Shown here one piece after another: positions 47,048-55,349 of a stretch of 64,000 nucleotides of DNA. A program made the translations under genes and the position numbers. Source of the stretch: Nonomuraea glycinis. Its GTDB lineage: Bacteria; Actinomycetota; Actinomycetes; Streptosporangiales; Streptosporangiaceae. The DNA lies in assembly GCF_014646515.1 (NCBI RefSeq), contig NZ_BMNK01000017.1, positions 1-64,000 on the forward strand, given 5' to 3'. The notes beneath the pieces are model-generated. The model had not been told where the DNA came from, searched no databases, and saw only the letters and a list, made by a program, of their open reading frames with translations. Every line of letters begins with the position of its first letter. The first letter of the stretch is position 1.

Positions 47048-47126
47048 GTACGACCGCCGTCCGGTCTCATGCGCGGACCTCCGCCGTCCACCTCCGTGCC
47101 GGTACGACCACCGTCCGGTCTCATGC
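47048..47126. repeat. Duplicated kinase gene end between kinase and regulator
   Basis: GTACGACCGCCGTCCGGTCT (start of a 25-bp unit, 47048-47072) recurs with one change at 47102-47126, followed in both copies by GGACCTCC after 2-3 bases. The right copy spans the last codons and stop of the histidine kinase; the left copy lies in the leader of the response regulator and supplies a second GGAGGTC. Confidence 0.8.
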
Positions 47127-48203
47127 CGGGACCTCCACGGCCAGCAGGAAGCCGGTCCCGTCGGGGGTGGCGGTGAGGGTGCCGCCGGCCTGGCCCGCGC
47201 GCTCGGCCAGGCTGGTGAGGCCGCCGCCGGCCGGGGCGCGCTCACCGGTGACGCCGTCGTTGGCCACCTCCAGGCGCAGCCGTCCCGCGTCCGCCGACGT
47301 GGTGATCGTGCACGTGGTGGCCAGGCTGTGCCGCAGGACGTTGGTGACCGCCTCACGCACCGCCCAGGCCAGCGTCTCGTCCGAGCGTTTCGGCAGCCGG
47401 GCGTCGGTGAGGTGGGCCTGGCAGCTCACACCGGACGACTCCAGCAGCGCCACGGCCCGGTTCACCTCGCCGGACAGCGTCAGCTCGCGGTAGCCGCGCG
47501 CCACCTGCCGTACGTCCTGGGCCGCCTCCCTGGCCACCTTGACCAGCTCGGCCACCTCGCCCCGGGCCACGTCCGGGTCGCGATCCAGCAGCCGGGAGGC
47601 CAGGTCGCCCTTGAGCGCGATGGCGGTGAGACTACGGCCCAGGCCGTCGTGCAGGTCGCGGGAGATGCGCAGCCGCTCCTTGAGCACCGCCGCCTCCGCC
47701 AGCTCGGCCCTGGCCTCCTCAAGGTCGGCGGAGACGCGGACGAGGCGGACCAGCGCGTAGGTCAGCGCGCCGGTGATGGGCACCGAGGAGGCGTAGAAGA
47801 GCGTGATCACTATGGCGGGCAGGCCGACGAACAGGGCCACGCCCTCGTAGGCGACCATCAGGGCCACCGCGGCGGCGCCCCAGCGCAGCGGCAGCAGCAC
47901 CAGCACCGCTCCGGCCAGCATGGGCGCGGCCAGCGCGGAGTAGCCGGTGGGCAGCAGGAAGTCGGGCAGGTAGGTGACGACGGCCTGCCCTATCAGGGTG
48001 AGCGGGAACAGCGGGGGCCGCTCACCTCGCAGCCCGGCCCGCATGTTCAGGTAGTGCAGCGAGACGACCCCGAGCATCGCGAGGCAGGCCACCAGGCCGT
48101 ACATCGGGCCCATGAAGACGTAGACCAGCCCCGGCAGCGAATAGGTGATGGCCACGCCGGTGATGAGGCCGGTCGCCAGGCGCCGTGCGAAGGTGGAGGT
48201 CAC
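47121..48203 (-). CDS. DesK/NarX-type sensor histidine kinase
   Basis: This 360-residue protein has five or six membrane helices in the first 165 residues, a short coiled linker (EEARAELAEAAVLKERLRIS), and a HisKA_3 phospho-His in ISRDLHDGLGRSL. A HATPase domain follows (AVREAVTNVLRHS; later GLTSLAERAGQAGGTLTATP). The sensor part is all membrane, so it probably detects a membrane or drug signal, perhaps through the ABC transporter encoded just upstream. It is followed by its regulator after 76 bp of duplicated sequence. Confidence 0.92.
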   Translation of the reverse strand: MTSTFARRLATGLITGVAITYSLPGLVYVFMGPMYGLVACLAMLGVVSLHYLNMRAGLRGERPPLFPLTLIGQAVVTYLPDFLLPTGYSALAAPMLAGAVLVLLPLRWGAAAVALMVAYEGVALFVGLPAIVITLFYASSVPITGALTYALVRLVRVSADLEEARAELAEAAVLKERLRISRDLHDGLGRSLTAIALKGDLASRLLDRDPDVARGEVAELVKVAREAAQDVRQVARGYRELTLSGEVNRAVALLESSGVSCQAHLTDARLPKRSDETLAWAVREAVTNVLRHSLATTCTITTSADAGRLRLEVANDGVTGERAPAGGGLTSLAERAGQAGGTLTATPDGTGFLLAVEVPA

Positions 48204-48210
48204 GGCTCGA

Positions 48211-48930
48211 TTATGACCGTCGGGGTTCCCACCGGAACCACAGCCTCAGGGCCACGGCGCCGATCATCGCCCAGGCGGCGAGGTTCAGGACGGGCCGGAG
48301 CACGGCGCCGGTGGAGACGGCGTCCACCACGGCCGCGGTCGGCAGCAGGTCCAGCGCGGTCCGTACGAACGAAGGCAGCGGGATCGGTCCCATCGCGCCC
48401 GCGCCGACCCCGGCCATCAGGAAGATGGGCATGGTGTAGGCGGCGGCCAGCTCGGCGCGCGGGATCGCGGCCGTGTAGGCGGCGCCGAGCAGGGCCAGCA
48501 CGGCGGAGCCCGCGACGATGGCGGCGCCGAACAGCAGCGGGTCCGGCGGGAACGGCACGTCGGCGAGGAACCGCACGGCCACCATGGACAGCAGGATCAG
48601 GCCCACGGTCTGCGTCACCGTGCTGGCGATCTGGCCGGCCAGGATCTGCGCGTCGGTCAGCCGGGTGGTGCGCAGCCGCTTGAGCACCAGTTGGTCGCGG
48701 CGGCTCGTCAGGGCGACGACGATGTTCATGAACGCGGTGATCGCCAGCAGGACGGCCAGCATGCCGTGGAAGAGCTGGGCGACCTCGGCGATCTGGCCGG
48801 GCCGGACGTTGCGCATGAGCACCGGCAGCCCGACGGCCAGCCCCACGGGGGTGACGACCGAGGCGAACAGCATGGTGCGGTCCCGCCAGAACAGGCGGGT
48901 GCCGAGCCGGTAGGTGGCGGCGACGCTCAT
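48211..48930 (-). CDS. ABC-2-type transporter permease
   Basis: This 239-residue membrane protein has about six helices: YRLGTRLFWRDRTMLFASVV, IVVALTSRRDQLVLKRLRTT (a loop typical of drug-exporter permeases), and MPIFLMAGVGAGAMGPIPLP. ATG 48930 overlaps the ATPase stop by 4 bp and the kinase gene follows 7 bp after its end, so all four genes form one operon. Confidence 0.9.
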   Translation of the reverse strand: MSVAATYRLGTRLFWRDRTMLFASVVTPVGLAVGLPVLMRNVRPGQIAEVAQLFHGMLAVLLAITAFMNIVVALTSRRDQLVLKRLRTTRLTDAQILAGQIASTVTQTVGLILLSMVAVRFLADVPFPPDPLLFGAAIVAGSAVLALLGAAYTAAIPRAELAAAYTMPIFLMAGVGAGAMGPIPLPSFVRTALDLLPTAAVVDAVSTGAVLRPVLNLAAWAMIGAVALRLWFRWEPRRS

Positions 48931-49814
48931 CGGGCGCTCCTGGTCAGGTCGAGGAAGAGGTCTTCGAGGGTGGCCGCGCGGACCTCCAGGCCCGTCAGCC
49001 GCAGGCCGCGCCCGGCGGCCCAGGTCAGCAGCGTCTGCGCGGCCAGGTCCGGGTCGTCGGCCCGGCAGACGGCGATCTCGCCCTCCAACGTGACCGGCAG
49101 TGGCAGGTCCGCCGGGCGCACGCCTTCGGGCAGCCGGAACGCCACCCGGCCGCCGCGGGCGGCGAGCGTCTCCGCCATCCCACCGGCCGCGACGATCTCG
49201 CCCTCGTCCAGGATCGCCATCGAGGCGGCCAGTCGCTGCGCCTCCTCCAGGTAGTGCGTGGTGAGCAGGATCGTGGTGCCCTGCGCGGCCAGGCCGCGCA
49301 CCACCTCCCAGGTGTCACGGCGCCCCTCGGCGTCCATGCCGGTGGTCGGCTCGTCCAGGAAGAGCACGTCCGGGCCGCCCAGCAGGGCCAGCGCCAGATC
49401 GAGGCGCCGCTTCTCGCCGCCGGAGAGCTGGCGCACCTTCGTGCCCGCCTTCGCGGCCAGACCGGCCAGCTCCAGCGCCTCCCCGCGCGGGCGGGGCGCG
49501 GCGGTGAAGTCGCGCCACGTGTCGACGGTCTGCGCCACGGTCAGGTCGGGGAAGAAGCCGGCCTCCTGCAGCATGATGCCGCTCCGCTCCCGTACGGCGG
49601 CGCGATCGGCGACCGGGTCGAGGTCGTGCACCCGTACGGTCCCGCCGTCGGGCCGCTGGAAGCCCCCGAGCAGTTCCACCGCCGTGGTCTTGCCCGCGCC
49701 GTTCCTGCCGAGCAGCGCGAAGATCTCACCGGCGGGCACCTCGAACGAGATGCCCTTCAAGGCGGCGAAGTCTCCGTAGCTCTTCCTGAGGTCGTGGACC
49801 CGAATCGCTGTCAT
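48927..49814 (-). CDS. ABC transporter ATP-binding protein (drug-export type)
   Basis: This 295-residue protein has Walker A LLGRNGAGKTTAVELL, signature QLSGGEKRRLDLALALLG, Walker B VLFLDEPTTGMDAEG, and switch His in LLTTHYLEEAQRLA. It also has the C-terminal extension of the DrrA/CcmA group. This is the first gene of the ABC-kinase-regulator operon; such cassettes export antibiotics or membrane-active compounds and are self-induced. The substrate is unknown. Confidence 0.93.
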   Translation of the reverse strand: MTAIRVHDLRKSYGDFAALKGISFEVPAGEIFALLGRNGAGKTTAVELLGGFQRPDGGTVRVHDLDPVADRAAVRERSGIMLQEAGFFPDLTVAQTVDTWRDFTAAPRPRGEALELAGLAAKAGTKVRQLSGGEKRRLDLALALLGGPDVLFLDEPTTGMDAEGRRDTWEVVRGLAAQGTTILLTTHYLEEAQRLAASMAILDEGEIVAAGGMAETLAARGGRVAFRLPEGVRPADLPLPVTLEGEIAVCRADDPDLAAQTLLTWAAGRGLRLTGLEVRAATLEDLFLDLTRSAR

Positions 49815-49859
49815 GCCTGCGACTATGTCGGCGGCGCGCTCCGGACGGCAGTGAAGAAT

Positions 49860-50543
49860 TCACGACTTCCGCGACAGTTTCCGCAGGGCGTCGGTAACCC
49901 CCTCGGGATCCACGATCTGGTGCAGATGCCTCCCGGGCGTGCGCAGCACCGGCCAGCCGCGCCGCCGCGCCTCCTCGGCCACCGTGTCGTACGGCGGGCC
50001 GTACCAGAGGAACGAGCATCTGACGGCGTCCCAGCCGGCGGGCACCGGGATCGGCTCGGTGTAGAAGCCGAGCGGCAGCCGCGGCTGCTCCGCCACGACC
50101 CGCTCCCGCACGGCCGCGTCGGCGGGGAACATGGGCGCGACGTCCTCCTCGCCCCACCAGTCCGTCCAGCGCGGCAGCACCCCGTCCGGGCCGGCCAGCT
50201 CGCGCAGGAACGGCAGGAAGGCCTCCTGCCCGGCCCGCACCAGCCCGCTCGCCGGTGGCAGGTGCGCGTCGGCGAACACGCACGCCACCACCCGCTCGCC
50301 CAGCCCCTCTTTGACCACCGGCAGGAACAGCCCCGCGTTGCTGTGCGCGACCAGCACCAGGGGCGTCTCGGGCGCGGCCGCGCGCACCGCCTCCACCACC
50401 CTCGGCCAGAAGGGGCCGCCGCCGGCCGTCACCCCGGTCAGGTCGGGCACCACGGCCGCGTGCCCCCTGCGCTCCAGCGCCGCCGCCACCGGCGCCCACG
50501 TCGCCGGCCCCACGCTGGGACTGTGTACGAGCACGAACGTCAT
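49860..50543 (-). CDS. Alpha/beta hydrolase
   Basis: This 227-residue cytosolic protein has an alpha/beta-hydrolase start (TFVLVHSPSVGPATWAPVAA, oxyanion HSPS), a nucleophile elbow VLVAHSNAGLFLP (AHSNA, a variant of GxSxG), and a catalytic His near the C-terminus (TPGRHLHQIVDPEGV). The variant elbow is frequent in small actinobacterial hydrolases. ATG 50543 is the only fitting start. It stands alone between the ABC operon and the MocR gene. The substrate is unknown. Confidence 0.85.
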   Translation of the reverse strand: MTFVLVHSPSVGPATWAPVAAALERRGHAAVVPDLTGVTAGGGPFWPRVVEAVRAAAPETPLVLVAHSNAGLFLPVVKEGLGERVVACVFADAHLPPASGLVRAGQEAFLPFLRELAGPDGVLPRWTDWWGEEDVAPMFPADAAVRERVVAEQPRLPLGFYTEPIPVPAGWDAVRCSFLWYGPPYDTVAEEARRRGWPVLRTPGRHLHQIVDPEGVTDALRKLSRKS

Positions 50544-50662
50544 ACGCCCAACTCTGCCGCACCCCGCGCCCGCCCCACGGCCATGTCAGCTCACGGCAGA
50601 GCGGCGCGCCTTTCCCACCCCGCACAGGGGTCCTTGCCCGCCTCGTCCAGGCGTCAGGCGGA

Positions 50663-52099
50663 TCAGACGATGAGGGTGTGGCGGGAGGCGGGGCGTTCGG
50701 TCCCGTCGTAGGCCCGCCAGGCGGCGGCCAGCGCGCGTACCGCCTGCGAGAGCTCGGCCCGGGGGAGCAGGAAGTGCAGCCGCAGGTGGTCCTCATGGCC
50801 GCCGAGCGGGTCGAACGACCTGCCGGGCGGCACCGCGACCCCATGCCGCAGCGCCACCTGCGCGAAGGAGCCGGCCTCGCCGCGCGGCAGCCGTACCCAG
50901 ATCGTCTGACCGCCCTGGGCGGGCTCGAACGACCACGACGGCAGGTGGGCGCGCAACTCGGCGCACAGGTGGTCGTGGCGGGCGCGCAGCGTGCGTACGC
51001 GCGCCCGCCGGATGTCCTCCAGCCGCGCCAGCAGCGCGGCGGCGGCGAGTTGGCCGACCACCTCACCGCCCAGATCGTGTACGGCGCGCAGCCGGGCCAG
51101 CCGGGAGATCAGCGGCGCGGAGGCGCGGATCCAGCCGATCCGCAGCCCGCCCCACACCGCCTTGCTCAGCGAGGAGATCGTGATGACCTGCTCGCCACGG
51201 GCGTAGGCGGCGACGGGAGCGGGGGTCCGGCCGTCGAAGCACAGCTCGGCGCAGACCTCGTCCTCGATCAGCGGCACGTCGTGCTCGGCGGCGAACGCGG
51301 CCAGGCGCCTGCGGGTGCCCGCGTCCATGACCGAGCCGGTGGGGTTGCGCGCGGTCGGCACCGTGTAGACCAGCGTGGGCCGCTCACGCGGCGCGGCGGC
51401 CAGGCCGGGCGGGTCCACGGTCATGGGGCGGACGACCGCGGCGGCGTGCCGGAACACCTCGATCGCCCCCGGGTACGTCGGCGACTCGGTCAGCACCGTG
51501 TCGCCGGGCGACACCAGCAGACCGGCGAGCAGCGTGAGCGCCTGCTGCGCGCCGGTCGTCACGATGATCTCCCGCGTGGTCGTGGGCAGGCCGCGGTCAC
51601 AGTAGTAGGCGGCCACGGCCGCGAGCAGCGCCGGGTTCCCGGCGGGCTGGTAGCCCAGATCGCGCATGCCGGGCAGGTGTTCGATCGCCTCCGCGTACGC
51701 CTGGGCGAGCTCGGGCGGCGGCTCGTCCGGCGCGGCGCAGGTCAGCAGCCGCACCCCGTCCGGGGGATGCAGGATGTGCAGGAGCAGCGGGTTGGCCTCG
51801 ACCCCGTCGGTGCTGCGGGTGGCGGGCAGGTCCAGCGCGGCCACCCGGGTGCCGCTGCCCTGGCGGCGCACCACGCGGCCCTGCTGCTGCAGCAGGTCGT
51901 AGGCGGCCACCACGGTGCCCCGGCCGACCGCCAGCCGCCCGGCCAGCGTCCGGTCCGGCGGCAGCGGGAGGCCGGGAGGCAGCACGCCGTCGTCGATGAG
52001 GGCCCGCAGCCGGGCGGCGAGCAGCAGGTAGAGCGGCCCGCGACCGGACGCCCAGCGGCCCAGCCGGTCGACCACGTCATCGGCATTGGCCTCATTCAT
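50663..52099 (-). CDS. MocR/PdxR-family regulator (GntR HTH fused to aminotransferase domain)
   Basis: The protein has 478 residues: a GntR winged HTH at about 18-85 (LYLLLAARLRALIDDGVLPP, then RTLAGRLAVGRGTVVAAYDL) and a fold-type I aminotransferase domain (LTESPTYPGAIEVFRHAAAV; VYTVPTARNPTGSVMD; PLP lysine in ISSLSKAVWGGLRIGW). MocR proteins sense PLP or amino-acid ligands. ATG 52099 lies 60 bp from the divergent PLP-enzyme gene, with a dyad between them. The frame stays open far upstream across the opposite gene, but without homology. Confidence 0.93.
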   Translation of the reverse strand: MNEANADDVVDRLGRWASGRGPLYLLLAARLRALIDDGVLPPGLPLPPDRTLAGRLAVGRGTVVAAYDLLQQQGRVVRRQGSGTRVAALDLPATRSTDGVEANPLLLHILHPPDGVRLLTCAAPDEPPPELAQAYAEAIEHLPGMRDLGYQPAGNPALLAAVAAYYCDRGLPTTTREIIVTTGAQQALTLLAGLLVSPGDTVLTESPTYPGAIEVFRHAAAVVRPMTVDPPGLAAAPRERPTLVYTVPTARNPTGSVMDAGTRRRLAAFAAEHDVPLIEDEVCAELCFDGRTPAPVAAYARGEQVITISSLSKAVWGGLRIGWIRASAPLISRLARLRAVHDLGGEVVGQLAAAALLARLEDIRRARVRTLRARHDHLCAELRAHLPSWSFEPAQGGQTIWVRLPRGEAGSFAQVALRHGVAVPPGRSFDPLGGHEDHLRLHFLLPRAELSQAVRALAAAWRAYDGTERPASRHTLIV

Positions 52100-52102
52100 G
52101 AA

Positions 52103-52120
52103 CCAATTTTGCCTGATTGG
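52103..52120. promoter_or_regulatory. Dyad operator candidate between MocR and its target
   Basis: CCAATTTTGCCTGATTGG is an inverted CCAAT/ATTGG pair with an 8-bp spacer. It starts 4 bp from the MocR start codon and lies 40 bp before the divergent Cys/Met-metabolism gene, the expected place for a MocR site. Confidence 0.5.
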
Positions 52121-52159
52121 ATCTGCTTTAGGTCCGCTTTCACGGACATTCTTACTGTT

Positions 52160-53332
52160 ATGACCGATTACCGCCCCGAGACGAGGGCTGTCCACCTGCC
52201 TCAGCCGATCATCGAGGGCAGCCGCCCGATCGCCGTGCCCATCTATCAGACCTCCGGCTTCGTCTTCGACGACCCCGAGGTGATGGCGAACGCGATGGGC
52301 AGCCCGGACGGCCCGTTCGTCTACGGCAGATACACCAACCCCACCGTCCGCTCCCTCGAACAGGCGATCTCCGGCCTGGAGGGCGGCAGTGGCGCCATCG
52401 CCACCGGATCCGGCATGGGCGCCGTCAACATCGTGCTGCTCGGCCTGCTCAAGCCGGGCGACCACTTCATCGCGCAGCAGGCCCTGTACGGCGGGACCGC
52501 CGCCATGATCAACGAGCTGGCCGGCCGGTTCGGCGTCACCGTCAGCTACGTGCCCGAGGACGACCCTGCCGCCCTGCGCGCCGCGGTGCGCCCCGAGACC
52601 AGGCTCGTCTACCTGGAGACCATCGCCAACCCGATGTGCCAGGTCGCCGACCTGCCGGGGATGTTCGCGGTGGCGCGCGAGCTCGGCCTCGTCTCGGTGG
52701 TGGACAACACCTTCGCCACGCCCATGCTCTGCCGCCCGATCGAGCACGGCGCCGACATCGTCATCCACTCCACCACCAAGTATCTGTCCGGGCACACCGA
52801 CGTCGTCGGCGGCATGGCCGTCTTCGCCGACGACGCGCTCTACAAGAAGGTGTGGCACTTCGCCATCAGCCTCGGCGCGTCGGCGGACCCGTTCGCCGCC
52901 TGGCTCACCCTGCGCGGCCTGCAGACGCTGCCGCTGCGGATGGAGCGGCACTGCGCCAACGCCCGGCTGCTCGCCACCCGCCTCGCCGACCACCCCGCGG
53001 TGGCGGCCGTGCACTGGCCCGGCCTGCCGACGCACCCGTCGTACGAGCTCGCGGGCAAACTGCTGCCGGACTTCGGCGGCGTGTTCGCCTTCGACCTGGC
53101 CGGCGGGCGCGCGGCGGGGGAGAAGTTCATGAGTTCGGTACGGCTGGCGCTGCTGGCTCCCTCGCTGGGCGGTGTCGAGACGCTCATCCTGCAGCCGGCC
53201 ACCACCTCGCACCGCGCGCTGAGCGCCGCCGAGCTGGCCAAGCACGGGATCAGCGAGGGTACGGTGCGGGTCGCCGTCGGCATCGAGCACGCCGAGGACC
53301 TGTGGGCCGACTTCGAACAGGCGCTGGCGTAG
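52160..53332 (+). CDS. Cys/Met-metabolism PLP-dependent enzyme (cystathionine gamma-lyase / methionine gamma-lyase type)
   Basis: This 390-residue enzyme has family hallmarks RAVHLPQPIIEGSRPIAVPI, YGRYTNPTVRSLEQAISGLE, GSGMGAVNIVLLGLLKPGDH, PLP Asp in VSVVDNTFATPM, lysine in VIHSTTKYLSGHTDVVGG, and PSLGGVETLILQPATTSH. It catalyses beta/gamma elimination or replacement on sulfur amino acids. ATG 52160 fits the family. It is divergent from the MocR regulator, so it is its probable target, and is followed 42 bp later by a second PLP enzyme. Lyase or synthase specificity is open. Confidence 0.92.
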   Translation: MTDYRPETRAVHLPQPIIEGSRPIAVPIYQTSGFVFDDPEVMANAMGSPDGPFVYGRYTNPTVRSLEQAISGLEGGSGAIATGSGMGAVNIVLLGLLKPGDHFIAQQALYGGTAAMINELAGRFGVTVSYVPEDDPAALRAAVRPETRLVYLETIANPMCQVADLPGMFAVARELGLVSVVDNTFATPMLCRPIEHGADIVIHSTTKYLSGHTDVVGGMAVFADDALYKKVWHFAISLGASADPFAAWLTLRGLQTLPLRMERHCANARLLATRLADHPAVAAVHWPGLPTHPSYELAGKLLPDFGGVFAFDLAGGRAAGEKFMSSVRLALLAPSLGGVETLILQPATTSHRALSAAELAKHGISEGTVRVAVGIEHAEDLWADFEQALA

Positions 53333-53374
53333 GACTGAGGGAGCCCGAGCGGACGATCGAAGGAGCAATTGGTG

Positions 53375-54325
53375 ATGACGGTGTCATACGAGGACGTGGT
53401 GAGTGCGGCCGAGCGCATCGGCGGGCACGTGCTGCGCACACCCGTGCTCGAAAGCGCACCGGGGCGGTTTCTCAAGCTGGAGCAGCTCCAGCACTCGGGA
53501 TCGTTCAAAGTGCGGGGGGCGTTCAACCGCATCCTGTCGGCGGGGGAGCTCCCGGAAGCCGGTGTGATCGCGGCCAGCGGCGGTAACCATGGGCTCGCCG
53601 TCGCCTACGCCGCCCGCGCGCTCGGCGTCCGGGCGGAGATCTTCGTGCCGGAGGTGACGAGCCCGGTGAAGCTGGCCGGGCTGCGCGCGCTCGGCGCCCA
53701 GGTCACCCAGACCGGGACCATCTACTCCGAGGCGGCGGAGGCGGCGGCCAAACGCGCGGCCGAGACGGGCGCGCTCAAGGTGCACGCCTACGACCAGCCG
53801 GAGGTGGTGGCGGGTCAGGGCACCACCGGGCTGGAGTTGATGGCCCAGACGGGCGGCGTGGACACCATCGTCGTGGCGGTCGGCGGCGGCGGCTTCGCGG
53901 CCGGCGTGGCGGTGGGCTCCGGCATCCTCGGCGGCCCGTCGGGCACCGCCGGGCGGCCCAAGCTCGTCGCTGTGGAGCCTGAGCGGATCCCGACGCTGCA
54001 CGAGGCGCTCAAGGCCGGTGAGCCGGTGCCCGTCGAGGTGGGCGGGATCGCGGCCGACGCGCTCGGCGCCACCCAGCTCGGCGACCTGGCCTACGGCATC
54101 CTCTCCCGGGCCGGCGCGCAGAGCGTGCTCGTCACGGACGACGCCATCGTGGCAGCGCGCCGTACCCTCTGGGAGGAGCACCACCTGGTCGCCGAGTACG
54201 CGGGCGCGACCGCGTACGCGGCGCTGCTGGCAGGTGTGTACGTCCCCGAGCCCGGCGAGCGGGTCGCGGTGCTGGTCTGCGGCGCCAACACCGACCCCGC
54301 CACCCTGGCCCACGGCCGGGGCTAG
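53375..54325 (+). CDS. Threonine/serine dehydratase-like PLP enzyme
   Basis: This fold-type II PLP enzyme of about 316 residues has the lysine motif HSGSFKVRGAFNRI, AASGGNHGLAVAYAARALGV, the glycine-rich phosphate loop VAVGGGGFAAGVAVG, and a C-terminal VLVCGANTDPATL (Ser/Cys-type cofactor contact). It deaminates threonine or serine, or acts as a serine racemase-like enzyme. There is no ACT regulatory domain. GAAGGAG precedes the start; ATG 53375 and GTG 53372 are both well spaced. It may be co-transcribed with the upstream PLP enzyme. Confidence 0.88.
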   Translation: MTVSYEDVVSAAERIGGHVLRTPVLESAPGRFLKLEQLQHSGSFKVRGAFNRILSAGELPEAGVIAASGGNHGLAVAYAARALGVRAEIFVPEVTSPVKLAGLRALGAQVTQTGTIYSEAAEAAAKRAAETGALKVHAYDQPEVVAGQGTTGLELMAQTGGVDTIVVAVGGGGFAAGVAVGSGILGGPSGTAGRPKLVAVEPERIPTLHEALKAGEPVPVEVGGIAADALGATQLGDLAYGILSRAGAQSVLVTDDAIVAARRTLWEEHHLVAEYAGATAYAALLAGVYVPEPGERVAVLVCGANTDPATLAHGRG

Positions 54326-54368
54326 CCCTCACTCCGGCCTCCCTTGAGCGGGGAGGCCGGGGCGGAGG

Positions 54369-55214
54369 TCAGCGGTAGGTGTGTTCGGGGGCGGGGAAGG
54401 CGCCGCTGATCACGTCGTCGGCGAAGGCGCGGGCGGCGCGGTCCAGGTCGCCGGCCAGGTCGGCGTACTGCTTGACGAAGGCGGCCGGGCGCGGCGTGAG
54501 GCCCATGAGGTCCTGCCAGACCAGCACCTGGGCGTCCGTGCCGGGGCCCGCGCCGATGCCGACGGTGGGGATGGTCAGCGACGTGGTCACCCGTGCGGCC
54601 AGGTCGGCGGGCACGCATTCGAGGACCACGGAGAAGGCGCCGGCCCGCTCCAGGTCCTTGGCGTCGGCCATGAGCTCCTCGCCGTCCTCGCCGCGCCCCT
54701 GGACGCGGTAGCCGCCGAGCACGTTGACCGACTGCGGCGTCAGCCCGAGGTGCGCCATCACCGGGACACCCGCCGACACCAGGGCTTCGACCTGGGGCAG
54801 GATGCGCCGCCCGCCCTCCAGCTTGACCGCGTGGGCGCCCGCTTCCTTCATGAAGCGGGCCGCCGACTCCAGCGCCTGCCCCGGCGAGGACTGGTAGGAG
54901 CCGAACGGCAGGTCGGCCACCACGAGGGCGCGCGAGGAGCCGCGCACCACGGCCGCGGTCAGCGACAGCAGCTCGTCGACGGTGACGGGCAGCGTGGAGT
55001 CGTGGCCGTAGACGACCATCGCGGCCGAGTCGCCCACCAGCAGGACCGGGATGCCCGCCTGGTCGAACGCGCGGGCCGTCATCGCGTCGTAGGCGGTGAC
55101 CATGGGCCACCGCTCTCCGCGCTGCTTGGCCGCGGCGAGGTCGCGCACGGTGACGCGGCGACCGGAGACGCCGCCGTACAGGGTCGATGAAGACATTGAG
55201 GTCGATGAAGACAT
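54369..55214 (-). CDS. panB: 3-methyl-2-oxobutanoate hydroxymethyltransferase
   Basis: This 281-residue enzyme makes ketopantoate from 2-oxoisovalerate with methylene-THF, the first step to pantothenate and CoA. Hallmarks are TAYDAMTARAFDQAGIPVLL, VGDSAAMVVYGHDSTLPVTV, ADLPFGSYQSSPGQAL, KLEGGRRILPQVEALVSAGV, MAHLGLTPQSVNVLGGYRVQ and IGAGPGTDAQVLVWQDLMGL. ATG 55214 follows TGGAGG at the right distance. The first 18 bp are tandemly duplicated, so the protein begins MSSSTSMSSSTL and a second in-frame ATG lies at 55196. No other pan gene is adjacent. Confidence 0.95.
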   Translation of the reverse strand: MSSSTSMSSSTLYGGVSGRRVTVRDLAAAKQRGERWPMVTAYDAMTARAFDQAGIPVLLVGDSAAMVVYGHDSTLPVTVDELLSLTAAVVRGSSRALVVADLPFGSYQSSPGQALESAARFMKEAGAHAVKLEGGRRILPQVEALVSAGVPVMAHLGLTPQSVNVLGGYRVQGRGEDGEELMADAKDLERAGAFSVVLECVPADLAARVTTSLTIPTVGIGAGPGTDAQVLVWQDLMGLTPRPAAFVKQYADLAGDLDRAARAFADDVISGAFPAPEHTYR

Positions 55215-55349
55215 TGAGACAGCCTCCAGAAACGTCTCGAGGCGCCCCAGCGGCGTCCCCGGACTCCTCCCGATGATGCCACGGCGGAAAACGGGTGGCG
55301 AAAGTGTCGGTGCGGGTTGCCACAATAGGCAAGGAGGTAAGCAATAAAA

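Noticed and set aside
50663..53368. 901-codon minus-strand frame covering MocR and the Cys/Met enzyme
   Set aside because: The part upstream of 52099 is antisense to a well-supported PLP enzyme and encodes no recognisable domain.
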